Shown here: positions 47,358 through 56,671 of the stretch, one piece after another
Layout: every line of letters starts with the position of its first letter
How positions within the stretch are numbered: position 1 is the first letter of the stretch
From: CAZFOB01 sp964520325
GTDB lineage: Bacteria > Actinomycetota > JAICYB01
Assembly (NCBI GenBank): GCA_964520325.1
Contig: CAZFOB010000008.1
Location: 62,001-126,000 of the forward strand
Direction of reading: 5' to 3'
DNA length: 64,000 nucleotides
Notes under the pieces: model-generated
Database searches by the model: none
What the model was told of the DNA's origin: nothing
The model's input: the letters and a program-made list of their open reading frames with translations, nothing else
Position numbers and translations under genes: made by a program

Positions 47358-48224
47358 GTGTGGCGGCGCACTCTGCGCGATCGTCTGTTCATCGCGTTCC
47401 TCCTTCTCGCCACGGTCACAGTGCTCACGCTCGATTTCCGCACCGGCGTCCTGGACGGGGTCGCCGGAGTCACAGCCCAGGTCTTCGGGACGTTCGAGCG
47501 GGGGATCCGCGGCTTCGTCCGGCCCTTTGAATCTGTGGTGCGCAGCATCGGAGACCTCGGCAGCCTTCGGGACGAGAACCGAAAGCTCCGCCAGGAGAAC
47601 ATCCGACTGCGTGTCCAGGCGGAGACATACCCCAACACCGTCCGGGAGTACGCGCGTATCAAACAACTTCTCGCGCTCGAAGCCAGCTCTGGCGTTCGAG
47701 CGGTGCATGCGAGGGTGATCGGTGCCTCGTTGTCCGGCCTCGAACGCTCTGCGACGATCGACAAGGGTTCTCAGTCGGGGATCGGCGAAGACCGCGCGGT
47801 GCTCGCAGCAGAGGGCTTGGTCGGCCGGGTGGCGTGGGCCGGAGGAAACTCGGCGAAGATCCTGCTTCTCACAGACGCGCAGTCGGCGGTGGGCGTTCGG
47901 ATCGGACAGTCCGGCGAGACGGGCCTCGTCCGCGGCACGGGTGGTCGCAATCTCGAGCTCGAGCTCGTGTCTCGCACGGCGCTCGATCAGGGAGCAGTCA
48001 AGCCGGGCGACGAGGTGCTTACGTCGGGCTACCAGGGTGGGATCTATCCGGCCGGCCTTCCCGTCGGTCGCGTCGAGGACGTGAAACTCGCTGCGCGCGG
48101 CACGTCTTACACGATCACCGTGCAGCCGTATGTGCGTTTTTCGCAGCTCGACATCATCTCGGTCGCTGTTTCGACCACCGAGGTCATCGAAGCGCCAACG
48201 TCGCCGACCCCCAAGCCCGATTAG
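47358..48224 (+). CDS. mreC: rod-shape protein MreC
   Basis: A 288-residue bitopic protein: one membrane helix near residues 9-27, a coiled coil (about 68-105, LRDENRKLRQENIRLR) and the beta-barrel periplasmic-side domain (ARVIGASLSGLERSATIDKG...GVRIGQSGETGLVRG...VKPGDEVLTSG..GGIYPAGLPVG). It ends in a short Pro/Thr tail. It activates PBP2 in the elongation complex. GTG start 12 bases after mreB. Confidence 0.95.
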   Translation: MWRRTLRDRLFIAFLLLATVTVLTLDFRTGVLDGVAGVTAQVFGTFERGIRGFVRPFESVVRSIGDLGSLRDENRKLRQENIRLRVQAETYPNTVREYARIKQLLALEASSGVRAVHARVIGASLSGLERSATIDKGSQSGIGEDRAVLAAEGLVGRVAWAGGNSAKILLLTDAQSAVGVRIGQSGETGLVRGTGGRNLELELVSRTALDQGAVKPGDEVLTSGYQGGIYPAGLPVGRVEDVKLAARGTSYTITVQPYVRFSQLDIISVAVSTTEVIEAPTSPTPKPD

Positions 48225-48716
48225 ATGAGGCGATACGTTGTTTTCACGTTCGCGGCGGTTCTTGCGTTGCTGGTGTCGAGCGAGATGACGTTGTCGCTTC
48301 CATTGCTCGGGATGGGTCCCGATCTGTTGATCCTCGTCGTTGCGAGCTTCGCTATCGGCGAGCGTCCCCGCACGGCAGCGATGGCGGGTTTCTTTGCGGG
48401 TTTGCTGCGAGACATGCTGCTCACGACGCCAACCGGTCTGTCCGCGTTCGCGTACGCCCTTACCGCCTACGGCGTGGCTCTGATCGGGATCCCGCGAGGA
48501 GTAGGGCCCGTCGTCGGGACTTTTGCCGGCGCCACCGTTGTCTCGCAGTTGCTGTACGGGCTCGGAGCGGTATTCCTAGGCCCTCAGGTAGACGCGTCAC
48601 CACTGCCGCGGATGCTCTTCATCACCACGGCGTACAATGCGCTCATATCCCCCTTGCTCATGCCGTTGTTGAGCCGTGTCGTGCGTGCCGAGGGTGGCGC
48701 CCCCGCCGTCGATTAG
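48225..48716 (+). CDS. mreD: rod-shape protein MreD
   Basis: A 163-residue protein of about five membrane helices starting directly after the mreC stop. GMGPDLLILVVASFAIGERPRTAAMAGFFAGLLRDML is the typical MreD signature. It is the membrane partner of MreC in the elongation complex. Confidence 0.9.
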   Translation: MRRYVVFTFAAVLALLVSSEMTLSLPLLGMGPDLLILVVASFAIGERPRTAAMAGFFAGLLRDMLLTTPTGLSAFAYALTAYGVALIGIPRGVGPVVGTFAGATVVSQLLYGLGAVFLGPQVDASPLPRMLFITTAYNALISPLLMPLLSRVVRAEGGAPAVD

Positions 48717-48749
48717 GAGGGGCATGAACGGCACGAACAAAGGACAAGC

Positions 48750-50717
48750 GTGAGTCCGAACATCTCACCCATCAGGCTTGCTGTGATCAACCTGTTGGTG
48801 TTGTCCCTTCTCGTCACCCTCATGGGACGGCTGTGGTACCTACAGGTGCTCGCGGGCGGTGAGGCGCAGGAGCTCGCGGAGCGGACGTCGATCCGTTTCG
48901 TGTACGAGCAGGCGCCGCGCGGCTTCATGTTCGACAGAGAGGGGCGTGCCATCGCGCGCAACCGCACTGCCCTTACCGTGGCTCTCGATGTGTCGCGAGT
49001 GCCCGAAGATCGCCAGGATCAGGTCATCCGCGACTTGGCCGCCGAACTCGACATGCAGACCTCGGAAGTGCGCGACATCGTGAACGACCCGCGCATCGGA
49101 CCTCACACTCCCCGGCCGATCGCACTCGACGTCGACAAAGACGTGGTGATCAACCTTCGTGAGCGCCCCGAGCAGTTCCCCGGCGTAGTTCATCTCGAGA
49201 TCCCGGTGCGTGAGTATCCGTTTGGCGCCTTGGCTTCACACCTGGTCGGCCACATCGGCGAGATCGGTGAAGAGGAGTTGAGCGATTCGGAAGAACGCGG
49301 TGTTCGCGCGAAGGAGGGCGGCACGACGGTTCGTCAGTACAGGCCGGGGGATCTGGTCGGCAAGGTCGGTGTCGAGAAGGTCTACGAAGACTGGCTGGCC
49401 GGCAAGGAAGGTGTTCGCCGGATCGCAGTGAATGTGCGTGGCGAGCCGGTCGAGGAAACGCGGGGCGATCCGCCGCAGCGCGGATGGGACGCGATCCTGA
49501 CCATCGACGCGGCCGTGCAGAACGCGGCGGAGGATGCGCTCGAGAAGGGCATCAAGCTCGCGAAGGGCTTCAAGGACGATGACGGCGAGAAGTTCAAGGC
49601 GCCGGCAGGCGCGGTCGTTGCCTTGGACCCGCGCAGCGGTGAAGTTCTCGCGCTCGCGTCCAATCCCGACTTCGACCCGAACCTGTTCGTCGGCTCAACC
49701 CCGGCTAAGGAGCTCGCTCGGCTCAACGCACCAGATTCGAACAACCCGTTCTTGAATCGTGCGATCGCCGAGGCGGTGCCGCCCGGTTCGACGTTCAAGC
49801 CACTGACGGCCGCCGCCGCGTGGGACGTTCAGCCCGATCTTCGCGATCGAACGTTCCAGTGCCCGGGCTTCATGCGCATCGGGAACCGGACGTTCCGCGA
49901 CTGGACGCCGAAGGGCCACGGCTCGGTTGGGCTGTCGCGTTCTCTTTCGGAGTCCTGCGACATCGTCTACTACTCGCTCGGCGTGGAGATGTGGCAGGAC
50001 CGGAAGAAGCTCGGCGAGCACATCCAGGAGGTCGCACGAAACTTCGGGTTCGGTCAAAGCACCGATATCGACCTGCTCGGCGAGCCCGGCGGCCTTGTCC
50101 CCGACGCCGAGTGGAAGTGGAACCGCTTCTCGTACGCCCAGACGTACGATCGCCGTTGGTTCCCAGGCGACGCCGCCAACCTCGCGATCGGTCAGGGGTT
50201 CCTCCAAACCACGCCGCTCCAGCTGGCGAACGCCTACGCGGCCATCGCCAACCGTGGAACGGTCTACCGGCCGCACGTCCTCAAGTGCCTTGCTCAACTC
50301 GATGTTTCCCGACCGACGGTGGTGGGCCAGTCATGCGAGAGCGGTGTCGTGCCGAAGTCGGCTGAGCCGAAGGTGCTCCAGCGCGTGAAGATCGCTCCGG
50401 GAGCTCTGTCGTTCATGGAGGGATCGATGAAAGGCACCGTGCAGGGTGACGGTACGGCGGCGTCTGCCTTCGAGGGGTTCCCGCTCGACCGCATCGACGT
50501 TGCCGGGAAGAGTGGCACGGCGCAGATGAAGCCGAGACAACCCTTTGCATGGTTCGCGGCGATCGCCAGAGCCGAGGACAAAGACATCGTGGTCGTTGCG
50601 CTCGTCGAAGAATCGGGGAGCGGCTCGCTGATCGGTGCACCGATCGTGCGCAAGGTGCTGGAACAGTACTTCGACGTGCGACAAGGCGCATTCAAAGCAG
50701 GAACGGCGGCCGATTGA
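48750..50717 (+). CDS. mrdA: penicillin-binding protein 2 (elongation transpeptidase)
   Basis: A 655-residue class B PBP: one membrane helix (about 9-29), a pedestal region with RGFMFDREGRAIARN, and the transpeptidase domain with Ser347-x-x-Lys350 (PPGSTFKPL), SCD in SESCDIVYYSLG, and KSGTAQ near 590. It cross-links peptidoglycan during side-wall growth with RodA and MreCD. Start GTG after a purine-rich site. Length is typical. Confidence 0.96.
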   Translation: MSPNISPIRLAVINLLVLSLLVTLMGRLWYLQVLAGGEAQELAERTSIRFVYEQAPRGFMFDREGRAIARNRTALTVALDVSRVPEDRQDQVIRDLAAELDMQTSEVRDIVNDPRIGPHTPRPIALDVDKDVVINLRERPEQFPGVVHLEIPVREYPFGALASHLVGHIGEIGEEELSDSEERGVRAKEGGTTVRQYRPGDLVGKVGVEKVYEDWLAGKEGVRRIAVNVRGEPVEETRGDPPQRGWDAILTIDAAVQNAAEDALEKGIKLAKGFKDDDGEKFKAPAGAVVALDPRSGEVLALASNPDFDPNLFVGSTPAKELARLNAPDSNNPFLNRAIAEAVPPGSTFKPLTAAAAWDVQPDLRDRTFQCPGFMRIGNRTFRDWTPKGHGSVGLSRSLSESCDIVYYSLGVEMWQDRKKLGEHIQEVARNFGFGQSTDIDLLGEPGGLVPDAEWKWNRFSYAQTYDRRWFPGDAANLAIGQGFLQTTPLQLANAYAAIANRGTVYRPHVLKCLAQLDVSRPTVVGQSCESGVVPKSAEPKVLQRVKIAPGALSFMEGSMKGTVQGDGTAASAFEGFPLDRIDVAGKSGTAQMKPRQPFAWFAAIARAEDKDIVVVALVEESGSGSLIGAPIVRKVLEQYFDVRQGAFKAGTAAD

Positions 50718-50777
50718 GCGACTGCGGAGCGCGCAGCGCGGAGCAAGCGAGAACCTGATGAGCGACTGCGGAGCGCG
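50715..50777 (+). repeat. imperfect tandem repeat between mrdA and rodA
   Basis: TGAGCGACTGCGGAGCGCG occurs at 50715-50733 and again at 50759-50777 (period 44). The first copy begins with the mrdA stop codon. The core TGAGCGACTG reappears twice at the obg/proB junction. Confidence 0.7.
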
Positions 50778-50783
50778 AAGCAG

Positions 50784-51965
50784 ATGAGTCTTTCCGGCGC
50801 CCTCGGTGTACATCCGCCGCGACGCGGACGCGGTGGTCTGCTGCGAGAGCTCGACCTCATCACGATCGGGGCGGTCGCCGGTTTGGTCGTGATGGGTCTG
50901 TTGGCGATCTTCACGGCCACCGTCGACCCCGAGCAGGGCACGCTTCTCGGTTTCCAAGCTTCGAGCGCGTTGTTCAACCGCCAGCTCGTGTTCCTCGTAC
51001 TCGCCGCAGCCACGATGGTGGCGGCAGTGTTCTTCGACTACCGCTACTTCAAGGTCTACGCGATCGTGATGTACCTCATCTGCGTCGTCCTGCTGATCGC
51101 TGTGCTTACTCCGATAGGCGACGTGACGCGGGGGTCGCAGCGGTGGGTCTCACTCGGGTTGTTCAAGCTGCAGCCGTCCGAGCTCTGCAAGCCCGTGCTC
51201 GTGGCGATGCTCGGCTCGTACATCTCGGACAAGCGGGGTTACCTCGGTTTCCCCGAGATCTTTCGGTGCGCGTTGCTGACGGTCCCGATGGCTGTGCTGA
51301 TATTCGTCCAGCCGGACTTCGGATCGATGCTCGTGCTCATGTGGATCCTGCTGACGATGCTGATCATCGGCGGCGCCAACTGGCGCCATCTGGCCGTTCT
51401 GACGTTCACGGGGATCATCGGCGTGGTGTCGCTGTTCCAGCTCGGGATCATGCGCGACTACCAACAGCAACGTTTGGAGGCGTTCCTCGATCCCCGGAGC
51501 GACCAGTTCGGGGAGGGGTACAACTACCGTTTGACGCGCTTGGCCGTTGGCAACGGAGGGTTGTTCGGGAAGGGCATCTTCTCGAAACGTGACCCGGTGA
51601 ACCTCACCAATCTCGACTTCGTCCGGGAACAGCCGACGGACTTCGTCTTCACCGCGGTGGCGGAGCAGATGGGATTCGTCGGAGGTCTCACTTTGCTGTT
51701 CCTGTACGCCGTGCTGTTCGTCAGAGGGCTGCGTGCGGGGGCTATGGCCCGTGACGCCTTCGGGACACTCCTTGCCACCGGGCTCGTGTCCTACATGGCG
51801 TTCCAGACCTTCGTGAACATCGGGATGACTGTGGGGCTTGTCCCGATCACGGGCATCCCGTTGCCGTTCGTGTCCTATGGGGGGTCGTCCCTGCTGGTCT
51901 CGGCGCTCGGGGTCGGCGTGCTGCTGTCGGTCAGGATGCGCCGCTTCGCCAGAGCCCTGCCTTAG
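50784..51965 (+). CDS. rodA: RodA, SEDS peptidoglycan polymerase
   Basis: A 393-residue integral membrane protein with about ten helices. SEDS motifs: GSQRWVSLGLFKLQPSELCKP, VQPDFGSMLVL (catalytic Asp), FGEGYNYRLTRLAVGNGGLFGKG, EQPTDFVFTAVAEQMGF, and PITGIPLPFVSYGGSSLL near the C-terminus. It polymerises glycan strands with PBP2. The N-terminal 24 residues are basic and cytoplasmic. ATG at 50784 directly follows the tandem repeat. Confidence 0.96.
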   Translation: MSLSGALGVHPPRRGRGGLLRELDLITIGAVAGLVVMGLLAIFTATVDPEQGTLLGFQASSALFNRQLVFLVLAAATMVAAVFFDYRYFKVYAIVMYLICVVLLIAVLTPIGDVTRGSQRWVSLGLFKLQPSELCKPVLVAMLGSYISDKRGYLGFPEIFRCALLTVPMAVLIFVQPDFGSMLVLMWILLTMLIIGGANWRHLAVLTFTGIIGVVSLFQLGIMRDYQQQRLEAFLDPRSDQFGEGYNYRLTRLAVGNGGLFGKGIFSKRDPVNLTNLDFVREQPTDFVFTAVAEQMGFVGGLTLLFLYAVLFVRGLRAGAMARDAFGTLLATGLVSYMAFQTFVNIGMTVGLVPITGIPLPFVSYGGSSLLVSALGVGVLLSVRMRRFARALP

Positions 51966-52132
51966 CCTTGGGTAAGGACTATCCTTGAAGCAGATTTAGA
52001 TCCATTGGACGGACCGTCCCGCGCCCAACCGCGCATCGAAGACTCGGGCGGCCCCAGAGATTTGCGTGCCGGACCGGAGGATGGAGCGCAGCGACTCCCC
52101 TGCAGGGCTCCGGGCACGGGGTAAGGAGCAGT

Positions 52133-53659
52133 TTGTCGCAGCAGAAGTCGAGGGGGCGCCGCGGACGGCGTCCCGGACGGCGTCCGCCGTATACGCGACG
52201 GCGGCAACGAACCGACCGCGCTGAGCGCACGATGCTCATCGGCGGCACGCCTACACAGGTAGCGATCCTCGAGGACGACGTCCTCGTCGAGACCTACGTC
52301 ACCAAGACCTCACGGCAAAGCTTCATCGGCCACATCTACCTCGGCCGCGTCCAGAACGTCCTTCGGGGGATGGAGGCGGCGTTCCTCGATATCGGCCAGG
52401 CGCGCAACGCCGTGCTGTACATCGGCGAGGTCATGAACGAGGAAGAAGTCGAAGGCGAGGCGCCGGCGCCGCAGCGCATCGACGAGGTTCTCCAGAGCGG
52501 GCAGACGGTCCTCGTCCAGGTCACGAAGGACCCGATGGGTTCAAAGGGAGCCCGCCTCACGACCGAGGTTTCGCTGGCCGGTCGATATCTCGTCCTCGTC
52601 CCGCGTGGGTCCGGATACGGGATCTCGCGGCGGCTCGACGACAACGAGCGCCAGCGCCTGCGCGAGATCGCCAAGAGCATCCGGCCGGATGGGCACGGCG
52701 TCATCGTGCGAACGGCGGCCGAGGGAGTCGAGGAGGAGGAGCTGGCTCGTGATGTGTCTCGCCTCGTACGCCTCTGGGAGGAGATCGATGCGCGCGCTCA
52801 AAAGGGCTCGGCTCCCGAGGAGATCTACGTCGAGCCGGATCTGGTGATACGGGTCGTCCGGGACGTGTTCTCACGGGACTACGAGCGCCTCGTCATCGAG
52901 GATAAGGCGACCTACGACCGAGTTATCGCCTATCTCGGGGCCGTGGCCCCAGAACTCGCTGCGAAGGTGTTGCTCCATCAGGGACCGGAGGCGCTCTTCG
53001 ACGCGCTCTCAGTGACCGACCAGCTCCACAAGTCTTTGGACCGCAAGGTGTGGCTCCCATCCGGCGGCTACATCGTCATCGACCGGGCCGAAGCGCTCAC
53101 CGTGATCGACGTGAACACCGGACGATTCGTCGGGAAGACGTCGCTTGAGGACACCGTGGTCACAACTAACCTCGAGGCCGCCGCCGAGGTCGTCAGGCAG
53201 CTGCGGCTGCGGGACATCGGTGGGATCATCATCATCGACTTCATCGACATGCTTCTCGCCCGCAACCGCGAGCAGGTGCTGACGCAGTTTCGTGACGAAC
53301 TCGTCAAGGACAAGACCAAGACTCAAGTCATCGGCATCTCTCCGCTCGGCCTGGTCGAGATGACCAGGAAGAACGTCTCCGAGGGGCTGCTGGAGACGCT
53401 CGGGACGCCGTGTCCGACTTGCTCGGGCCGCGGGGTGGTCATCGAGGGAGTCCACGAGCACACACAGCAGGGGCCGCAATCGCAGCAGCCGCCTCAGCCG
53501 CCTCAGCCGAATGGGCCACAGCGACCGGATCGCGAGCAAGGCCAAGGGGGCCAAGGGGCCCAGCGACGCCGGCGGGGACGCCCCGCGGATCGCCCCCGCA
53601 CTGCCGACGACCATGAGGAGCGCCAGGCGCCCGGGGCGCTCCCGGGTAAGTCCGGTTAG
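52133..53659 (+). CDS. rne: ribonuclease E/G
   Basis: A 508-residue endoribonuclease initiating mRNA decay and rRNA processing. It has an Arg-rich N-terminal tail (residues 1-32), an S1 domain (about 60-130, FIGHIYLGRVQNVLRGMEAAFLDIG), the DNase I-like catalytic core with VIDVNTGRFVG and IIIIDFIDM (metal-binding Asp residues) and the zinc-link CPTCSGRG. The last 85 residues are Gln/Pro/Arg-rich and disordered, as in actinobacterial RNase E. Start TTG follows GTAAGGAG. rne-rplU-rpmA-obg-proB matches Rv2444c-Rv2439c. Confidence 0.94.
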   Translation: MSQQKSRGRRGRRPGRRPPYTRRRQRTDRAERTMLIGGTPTQVAILEDDVLVETYVTKTSRQSFIGHIYLGRVQNVLRGMEAAFLDIGQARNAVLYIGEVMNEEEVEGEAPAPQRIDEVLQSGQTVLVQVTKDPMGSKGARLTTEVSLAGRYLVLVPRGSGYGISRRLDDNERQRLREIAKSIRPDGHGVIVRTAAEGVEEEELARDVSRLVRLWEEIDARAQKGSAPEEIYVEPDLVIRVVRDVFSRDYERLVIEDKATYDRVIAYLGAVAPELAAKVLLHQGPEALFDALSVTDQLHKSLDRKVWLPSGGYIVIDRAEALTVIDVNTGRFVGKTSLEDTVVTTNLEAAAEVVRQLRLRDIGGIIIIDFIDMLLARNREQVLTQFRDELVKDKTKTQVIGISPLGLVEMTRKNVSEGLLETLGTPCPTCSGRGVVIEGVHEHTQQGPQSQQPPQPPQPNGPQRPDREQGQGGQGAQRRRRGRPADRPRTADDHEERQAPGALPGKSG

Positions 53660-53690
53660 ACTGTCCCTTTCCCGCAGGGAGCTTCCTGAC

Positions 53691-54005
53691 ATGTATGCCG
53701 TGATCAAGGCTGGTGGAAAGCAGTACAAGGTCGCCTCGGGCGACGTGATCGAGGTCAATCGCCTCGACGCGGCCGAGGGTGCAGACGTGTCGTTTCACCC
53801 TGTGATGGTCGTCGGCGACGGGAGCGTGAAGGCGCGCCCGGCGGAGCTCGAAGGCGTGGCCGTCACGGGTAAAGTGCTCGGGCACAAGCGAGGCGTGAAG
53901 ATCCGCGTCTTCAACTACCACCGCAAGACGGGCTGGAAGCGCACGATGGGCCACCGCCAAGAGCTGACGGTCGTCGAGATCGGCCAGATCGAAGGGGTCG
54001 GCTGA
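53691..54005 (+). CDS. rplU: ribosomal protein bL21
   Basis: A 104-residue protein of the large subunit. MYAVIKAGGKQYKV at the start and KVLGHKRGVKIRVFNYHRKTGWKRTMGHRQ near the end are the L21 signatures. ATG 53691 after GGGAGC is chosen over longer frames overlapping rne. The stop overlaps the rpmA start by one base. Confidence 0.97.
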   Translation: MYAVIKAGGKQYKVASGDVIEVNRLDAAEGADVSFHPVMVVGDGSVKARPAELEGVAVTGKVLGHKRGVKIRVFNYHRKTGWKRTMGHRQELTVVEIGQIEGVG

Positions 54006-54259
54006 TGGCTCACAAAAAGGGTGGCGGCTCCTCGCGCAACGGACGCGACTCGAACCCGAAGTTCCTCGGCGTCAAGGTATTCGGGGGCGAGGCTGTGAAG
54101 TCGGGATCGATCATCGTGCGTCAGCGGGGGACGAAGATCCACCCGGGACCGCAGGTCGGCCGAGGCGGCGACGACACGCTCTTCTCCAAGGCCGAAGGGT
54201 CCGTGCGCTTCTACTCTTCGCGCGGCCGCAAGTACGTCACGGTCGACGCTCCGTCGTAG
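54005..54259 (+). CDS. rpmA: ribosomal protein bL27
   Basis: An 84-residue protein near the peptidyl-transferase centre. MAHKKGGGSSRNGRDSNPKFLGVK and RQRGTKIHPG are diagnostic. No N-terminal pre-sequence of the type cleaved in Firmicutes is present. Coupled to rplU by TGATG. Confidence 0.97.
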   Translation: MAHKKGGGSSRNGRDSNPKFLGVKVFGGEAVKSGSIIVRQRGTKIHPGPQVGRGGDDTLFSKAEGSVRFYSSRGRKYVTVDAPS

Positions 54260-54296
54260 AGCGGTCCAACCGGTTCCTGCCCGAGGTGGGTGAGCG

Positions 54297-55556
54297 ATGA
54301 GCTTCGTCGATCAGGTTCGCATACGCGTACGCGCCGGTGACGGTGGCAAGGGCGCCTCGACCATGCACCGGGAGAAGTTCGTCCCGAAGGGCGGGCCGAA
54401 TGGTGGTGATGGCGGCAGAGGCGGTTCGATCATCCTGGTCGCGGAGCCCGGCTTGAGCAGCCTCGCGGCATACGTGCGCAACCGGCGTCACATCGCCAAG
54501 AACGCCGGGGACGGAGGATCCAACAACTGTACGGGAGCCCACAGCGCCGACATCCTGCTCGCGGTGCCCGTCGGCACCATCGTGCGCGACGCCGACGACA
54601 ACGAGATGCTCGCCGACCTCGCACGGTCCGACACGCGGTACGTCGCGGCGCGCGGTGGCCGCGGTGGACGTGGCAACGCCGCTATGAAGAGCTCGCAGGA
54701 CCGCGTTCCGAACTACGCGGAGATCGGGGAGCCCGGTGAAGAGCGCGACCTCGTCCTCGAACTGCACCTGGTCGCCGATATCGGACTCATCGGCCCCCCG
54801 AACGCCGGGAAATCGACGCTGCTCGGTGCGATCTCCCGTGCCAACCCGAAGATCGCGGACTACCCGTTCACCACGATCGATCCCGGACTCGGCGTGACCG
54901 AGCACGACCACGATCGGTTCATCGTGGCTGATCTGCCCGGACTGATCGAAGGGGCGTCGCAGGGCAAGGGATTGGGTTTGCGGTTCCTGCGGCACGCCGA
55001 TCGCTGCGCGGTGCTCGCGGCCGTGGTCGACCTCGCGGGTGCCGATCCCTTGGGCGCCCTTCAAGCAGTCGTTCTAGAGGTCGAGAACTACGACCCCGAC
55101 CTGTCTGCGCGCGTGCGCGTGGTGGTCGGCAACAAAACCGACCTCGCATCCGCTGATCTCTCAGGGGTCTGCGCATGGGCGGAGGACAACGGTTCGCGTT
55201 TCGTCGCGATCTCGGCGGCGCGCGGCTCCAACCTCGAGGAGTTGCGATCGATCTTCGCGGAGGAAGTACTATGCGCGCGCGCGGCCGGCGCGACGCCGGA
55301 GTCGTTCGTGGTCTATCGCCCGGTTGTCGAGGACCGCGTTGTCGTCACACGGGAAGGTGCGGCCTTCCGCGTCACGAGTCTCCGCGCCGAACGCATGGTG
55401 TTGCAGACGCCTTTGGAGAATGCGCGTGCCGTACGACGTCTTCAGAAACGCCTCCGTGCGCTCGGTGTCGAGGATGCATTGCGCAAGGAAGGCGCAACCG
55501 AGGGTGTCGAGGTGCGTATCGGCGACATCCACTTCGAATGGATCCCCGATGCGTGA
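54297..55556 (+). CDS. obg: Obg GTPase
   Basis: A 419-residue ribosome-assembly GTPase. The Gly-rich Obg fold occupies residues 1-158 (GDGGKGASTMHREKFVPKGG, GGRGGRGN), the G domain follows with G1 GPPNAGKST (166-174), G3 DLPGLIEGA and G4 NKTD, and the C-terminal OCT domain (about 310-419) ends GDIHFEWIPDA. Its stop was probably once overlapped by the proB start; a 19-base duplication now separates them. Confidence 0.96.
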   Translation: MSFVDQVRIRVRAGDGGKGASTMHREKFVPKGGPNGGDGGRGGSIILVAEPGLSSLAAYVRNRRHIAKNAGDGGSNNCTGAHSADILLAVPVGTIVRDADDNEMLADLARSDTRYVAARGGRGGRGNAAMKSSQDRVPNYAEIGEPGEERDLVLELHLVADIGLIGPPNAGKSTLLGAISRANPKIADYPFTTIDPGLGVTEHDHDRFIVADLPGLIEGASQGKGLGLRFLRHADRCAVLAAVVDLAGADPLGALQAVVLEVENYDPDLSARVRVVVGNKTDLASADLSGVCAWAEDNGSRFVAISAARGSNLEELRSIFAEEVLCARAAGATPESFVVYRPVVEDRVVVTREGAAFRVTSLRAERMVLQTPLENARAVRRLQKRLRALGVEDALRKEGATEGVEVRIGDIHFEWIPDA

Positions 55557-55582
55557 GCGACTGCCCGATGCGTGAGCGACTG
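55545..55582 (+). repeat. exact 19-bp tandem duplication at the obg/proB junction
   Basis: CCCGATGCGTGAGCGACTG occurs twice in immediate tandem (55545-55563, 55564-55582). The first copy contains the obg stop and a dead ATG; the second provides the proB ATG. Removing one copy recreates a start/stop overlap. Confidence 0.9.
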
Positions 55583-56659
55583 AAGCGCGCGCGCCGCGTC
55601 GTGGTGAAGGTCGGCTCCACGTCGCTGACGAAGAACGACAGGCTCGATCCCACGCGTGTCGATCGACTGGTCGCCGATCTCTGCGATCTCCTCGAGCAGG
55701 GCTACGAGCTCGTCTGCGTTACCTCCGGTGCCGTTGCGGCCGGGCTCGGACCACTCAAGCTCTCGAAGCGTCCACGCGACATGCCGAGCCTGCAGGCCGC
55801 GGCCGCGGTGGGGCAGTCACATCTCATGGACGCGTACGCGACTGCGTTCGAAAGTCGCGGCCACGTGTGCGGTCAAGTGCTCGTGACGCGGAGCGATTTC
55901 GTCCATCGCGGGCAGTACGTGAATGCGCAGAACACCTTCAGGAGGCTTCTCTCACTCGGCGCGGTTCCCGTGGTGAACGAGAACGACACCGTGGCAACCG
56001 ACGAGATCCGCTTCGGCGAGAACGACCTGCTGGCTGCGCTGGTTGCGCACCTCGTGCAGGCGGACGTCCTCGTCCTGCTCTCGGACGTTGACGGGTTGCA
56101 CGACGGCGCGGGTGGGCCGGTGATCGCCGAGGTCGAGCGCATCACGGAACAGATCGAAGGCTTCGCCGGCGGATCGACGTCGGAGGTCGGCTCCGGCGGG
56201 ATGCGCACGAAGATCGATGCCGCGCGTATCGCGACGGCGTCGGGGATCCCGGTCGTGATCGCGAAGTTCCGCTTGGGCGCGCTGAAGCAGATCCTCTCAG
56301 GGGACGACGTCGGCACGCTCTTTGTCGCGAGCGAGACCAAGCTCGCTTCGCGCAAGGCGTGGATCGCGTACGCGACCACGCCGGCAGGACGCGTGGTCGT
56401 CGACGACGGCGCGCGCGCCGCCGTCGTCGACAGCAACCGGTCGCTACTTGCTGCCGGCGTGAAGGCGGTCGAGGGCACGTTTGTCCCCGGCGACACCGTT
56501 GAGGTCTGCGACGGACAAGGCCACGCGTTCGCGCGGGGGATCGTGGGGTTTTCGTCCGAAGAGCTCACGAAGATCGCCGGGATGGGGTCGGCGCAGGTAT
56601 CCGAGCTCACCGGGGGAGCGCGCGAGGTCGTCCATCGTGACGAACTTGTCGTGCTGTAG
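55568..56659 (+). CDS. proB: glutamate 5-kinase with PUA domain
   Basis: A 363-residue enzyme for the first step of proline synthesis. VVVKVGSTSLT (ATP), VTSGAVAAGLGPLKL, NENDTVATDEIRFGENDLLAALVA and LLSDVDGLHDG are amino-acid-kinase motifs; residues after about 275 form a PUA domain (GRVVVDDGARAAVV...FARGIVGFSSEEL). The ATG at 55568 is the second of two in a tandem duplication; the first is in a frame that stops after eight codons. Confidence 0.95.
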   Translation: MRERLKRARRVVVKVGSTSLTKNDRLDPTRVDRLVADLCDLLEQGYELVCVTSGAVAAGLGPLKLSKRPRDMPSLQAAAAVGQSHLMDAYATAFESRGHVCGQVLVTRSDFVHRGQYVNAQNTFRRLLSLGAVPVVNENDTVATDEIRFGENDLLAALVAHLVQADVLVLLSDVDGLHDGAGGPVIAEVERITEQIEGFAGGSTSEVGSGGMRTKIDAARIATASGIPVVIAKFRLGALKQILSGDDVGTLFVASETKLASRKAWIAYATTPAGRVVVDDGARAAVVDSNRSLLAAGVKAVEGTFVPGDTVEVCDGQGHAFARGIVGFSSEELTKIAGMGSAQVSELTGGAREVVHRDELVVL

Positions 56660-56671
56660 CCTGTTGGCTTC

